Source: Diplonema papillatum
Taxonomy: Eukaryota; Euglenozoa; Diplonemea; Diplonemida; Diplonemidae
Direction of reading: 5' to 3'
Length of the DNA: 64,000 bases
NCBI GenBank assembly: GCA_030068145.1
Contig: JAPJBO010000408.1
Coordinates: forward strand, 62,001 to 126,000
In this document: positions 61,001 through 64,000 of the stretch, in pieces
Layout of the letters: every line of letters begins with the position of its first letter
How positions within the stretch are numbered: the stretch's first letter is position 1
Position numbers and translations under genes: made by a program
Notes under the pieces: generated by a model
What the model was told of the DNA's origin: nothing
The model's input: the letters and a program-made list of their open reading frames with translations, nothing else
Database searches by the model: none

Positions 61001-64000
61001 GCACTACCCGGAGCCCAAATCCTGGACGTGGTTTCGGGTGGCAAATTTGGCAAATGATCATGATCCGAAAAAAAAGGTCCTACTTGGGCGGTTCAGTTTC
61101 CTCACGCATTGCATGTGGCTAAAAAGCAGTACCTTGGCCTTGCCTGAAGGGCTCATACGCGCGAAGACCTTAACGTAGGCGCATGCTCGCCACACGCCTT
61201 CGCCTAGAGCAGTTGCGGCTTTTTCGAGGTTCTCCTCTGTCGTCATAAGGTCGTTTTCTGTGCCGAACTCCTCGACGTCGGCCAGCTGGAAGGCGGTGCG
61301 AGGCTTCGTCTCTCCTGTGCGTGGTGGTTTCGGTTTGCCGTCGAGCCTTTAATTAACTCTAATCTCTGCAAAAGACTGTCAGGGTCCAAGGGACCGGGCT
61401 GCGGTCTCCCCGGATCTTGCCCTTGTAAAGAAACCGGGTGTGTCATTGTTGGGCCAGTGCGCTTTTATAGAGAAAGACTAGTTTGATTGAGCCACAGTGT
61501 CGCTCCCGGATCTTGCCCTTGTAAAGAAACCGGGGGAGTCATTGTGTCATTGTTGGGCCAGTGCGCTTTTATAGAGAAAGACTAGTTTGATTGAGCCACA
61601 GTGTCGCTCCCGGATCTTGCCCTTGTAAAGAAACCGGGGGAGTCATTGTGTCATTGTTGGGCCAGTGCGCTTTTATAGAGAAAGACTAGTTTGATTGAGC
61701 CACAGTGTCGCTCCCGGATCTTGCCCTTGTAAAGAAACCGGGGGAGTCATTGTGTCATTGTTGGGCCAGTGCGCTTTTATAGAGAAAGACTAGTTTGATT
61801 GAGCCACAGTGTCGCTCCCGGATCTTGCCCTTGTAAAGAAACCGGGGGAGTCATTGTGTCATTGTTGGGCCAGTGCGCTTTTATAGAGAAAGACTAGTTT
61901 GATTGAGCCACAGTGTCGCTCCCGGATCTTGCCCTTGTAAAGAAACCGGGGGAGTCATTGTGTCATTGTTGGGCAAGTGCGCTTTTATAGAGAAAGACTA
62001 GTTTGATTGAGCCACAGTGTCGCTCCCGGATCTTGCCCTTGTAAAGAAACCGGGGGAGTCATTGTGTCATTGTTGGGCCAGTGCGCTTTTATTGAGGAAG
62101 ACTAATTTGATTGAGCCACAGTGTCGCTCCATCCACAGTAGCAACCCGAATCTCTTACCGTACTCGCCTGCTTCGTGCCTACTGCTATTACTGCCTCGTT
62201 TCTTAACAGCAGTCAATGTAATCAGCTCATACCTACCGCGCCAACCCATTCGACGGTGTCGCCGTGGACCTCCAATGTGTAGGACATAGGCTGTCTGCAG
62301 ATGCCGACGTGCTTCGCAACGTGAAGGGCGGTCAAGGGGCCATCTCCGGTGACCATCGCCACATCGTGCTTCGATGCGCGCAGCGCACTTATCTGCGTGT
62401 TTTGTGTGAGGGGTAACGCTAAGCGATGTTGAACGGAACTTTGCGCGCTTTCCTGCAACCTGCGTTTTTCATCTAACGGGATGCTACGCTGCCATCGATT
62501 ACCAGTTGCTTGATTGTTAGACACAAAAAGCTTGAAAAGACGGACCGCCAGCCACTCATTTCGACGGAGCCTCGAGAGGGGAGAAAAGCAGTACGGCTAC
62601 ACACGAGTCTTTGTTGTTCATCTACCACAGGGGCAGCAAGACGCGAGTACACCGTGGGTGGGCTTCGGCACGTTCTTCATCCTTCGTTCGGCGGCCTCCA
62701 CTTTTGCGCACGCTCGGAAGTGATGTGTAACGCACTGGAAAGCATTTGCGGTTTCCCAGTGGTACGTTTTCAAAGAGGAGAATCTACTGCTCGACAGCAA
62801 GCAAGGACTGAGGCATACCACTGCGGCAGAGTCGTTTCGCACTCGGCACGAAAACGCAACGAAACCGGCGAACTGAAGATCGGACTCCAACTGTCGGTGG
62901 TTTTTAAAGGATGTTCGGAGGGAGCGAGAGGGACTTTCTTCGTTAGTCCCGATACTTCTGTATACTGCGGAGATAGCAAGCTTGGTTGCTTTGACTCAGT
63001 CTCCTGTAAGGCCGAAGGCTCGATTTTCAGCCCCAGTTTGCACCCTTTGAGAAAGACAAAGAGAACGTCATGTTTCCTGTGAGACCCAAGAGGGGGGGGG
63101 GGGTCGTTGTCATTGGTGCTGGTTTTGAGGGATAAGGTAAGAAATCTTTTTGCGGTGGTATCCGCTGGCCCAGTAGTTTGTGCTACCGCCAACTTCTTTT
63201 ACACTCGTTCGCTTCTCTACTCTCTTCTGTACGTACTCTTTCACTCTTTTTCTCGGTTTGGGCCCCCCAAGTTTGGCAAGCCAAAAACATACCGCTTCCC
63301 TGCTTGGTTCCTTGCTCGGCGTGTCGATGGCCTTGTAGCCCAAGGCGAGGACTCTCATGCCCTGCTCCATGAGGGCAACGTACGTGCTTTCGAACCACTC
63401 GGGGCTGGCTGATTTGGCCAGGAGCTTTTGAATCGCCTCAGGCGAGCCCTGTGTGTGTGTGTGCGTGTGTGTTGGAGTCGTTCGCTGTTTTTTTCTCCAG
63501 AGACTCGTTCCTCAACTACCTACCTGCGGAGTCTTTCACTCCTTGCGACTCTTTCCCCTGTGTTTTTCTATCATACATTTTCTTCGAAGGAGGCTTGTGC
63601 TAAGCATCAAAATTCCCTCCCTGCTCGACGGCGGAACTTGCTGCTTGTCTTTCTTGCGCGCATTTTCGCAGGTGCGACAACCGGACGCGCCTGGCATCGA
63701 CGGCCATCCAGTATCGCCGACCGCACGGCACCCCCTGGCATGCCGCCAGCAAACCTCATTTGCTGTAGCGCAGCGAATATTTGTTGACGTCGCCTAACGT
63801 GATTCGTGGTAGAGTAGCTTGGCACTTGTTATGCGCTTCCTCGGAATATTTATTTGGTGATTACCACCTTAAGATTGCGGCACATGCCGTGCCAGGGAAA
63901 ACGACCACGGTGCGCCCAACGCATGGTTCTCAATACGTCGTATCGAGCGGTAATCGAAATCGGAAAGCACACCTTGACGAGAACGTAGTGTTGCGGTGCC
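58004..64000 (-). CDS. P5A-type ATPase (Spf1/ATP13A1 family), 5' part beyond the window
   Basis: Eight exons join in phase: >64000-63973, 63448-63293, 62890-62819, 62392-62233, 61314-61133, 60728-60611, 59984-59839 and 59239-58004 (TAA), 698 residues in the window. P5A ATPases sit in the ER membrane and extract misplaced transmembrane helices. Evidence: YVLVK|GSPEAIQ (the KGxPE nucleotide-binding motif), QGMRVLALGYK, LQFAGFVAFSC, MVTGDGPLTALHVAK (hinge motif), FARMSPSGK, MCGDGSNDVGALKQA, and the P5A-specific PGDASVAAPFTSRLP with DLIRQGR, followed by the C-terminal membrane helices. The phosphorylated Asp motif lies upstream, outside the window. Odd: the usual TGDN is TGDG, and GDGTND is GDGSND. 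The acceptor of the second exon follows a CA run. No other family fits. Confidence 0.93.
60985..61132 (+). repeat. Family E repeat abutting a splice donor of the P5A gene
   Basis: A ~130-bp unit ('cgttgaccgcactacccgg' ... 'gttcagtttcctcacgcatt' ... 'gcatgtggcta') that recurs at ~1025-1165 and ~55510-55645. Read on the gene strand it begins about 7 nt after the donor AAG|GTAC of the exon ending at 61133. Confidence 0.8.
61395..62128. repeat. 104-bp tandem repeat, about 7 copies, in a P5A-gene intron
   Basis: Six full copies begin at 61501, 61605, 61709, 61813, 61917 and 62021, preceded by a partial, more diverged one. The unit contains 'tcccggatcttgcccttgta' and 'agtgcgcttttatagag'. Copies are almost identical except for the last, so the array is young or homogenised. 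It lies in the 61315-62232 intron. There are no variable spacers. Confidence 0.95.

Overview
The window looks like nuclear DNA of a protist, most plausibly a euglenozoan. A diplonemid (Paradiplonema type) is my best guess; a euglenid or another intron-rich protist is not excluded. All eight genes I can support lie on the minus strand, as in polycistronic euglenozoan arrays. Several start codons sit 0-80 nt after a pyrimidine-rich tract ending in AG, as expected for spliced-leader addition. One gene joins a multipass membrane region and a cyclase-like domain to a STE11-type kinase, a design I associate with kinetoplastids. The genes are GC-rich and cut by spliceosomal introns, and are separated by long repeat-filled DNA. 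The assignment rests on these traits, not on a database match.

Layout, read from the right edge in transcription order. 64000-58004: 3' two thirds of a P5A-type ATPase (Spf1/ATP13A1 family), 8 exons in the window, 5' part outside. 58003-52982: repeat-rich DNA with a 1.6 kb foldback element (53821-55446) and a GT microsatellite. 52981-50984: small three-exon gene whose product starts MGC (probably acylated), followed by decayed copies of its own 3' end. 50983-38856: mostly repeats, with a few unrecognised minus-strand ORFs (44451-43990 and 41305-40364) that may be mobile-element debris. 38828-38502: dithiol glutaredoxin. 36987-35164: intronless isocitrate lyase. 33586-32656: tentative small basic protein. 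32202-31888: second dithiol glutaredoxin. 28773-22262: five-exon gene for a 776-residue polyglutamine/coiled-coil protein, with broken copies of two of its exons nearby. 21113-13269: seven-exon gene for a 993-residue coiled-coil protein. 9722-4100: five-exon gene for a membrane protein with a degenerate nucleotide-cyclase-like domain and a C-terminal protein kinase. 4099-1: repeats only.

I resolved 23 introns by matching reading phase across exon joins. They agree on an unusual donor consensus, GT(A/G)TG(C/T), and on an ACAG-type acceptor. The genes do not form one pathway: isocitrate lyase belongs to the glyoxylate cycle, the glutaredoxins to thiol redox control, the P5A ATPase to the ER membrane, and the kinase probably to signalling at a membrane. 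The two glutaredoxins flank isocitrate lyase and look like paralogues.

The intergenic DNA and introns hold several dispersed repeat families. Family A (19012-19986, 29989-30910, 38967-39539) has inverted ends, an internal tRNA-like module and an expandable 16-bp minisatellite. Family B is a short element with inverted ends found about nine times, four of them inside introns. Family E is a 130-bp unit with three copies, one touching a splice donor. Local, broken duplications of exons are a recurring theme.
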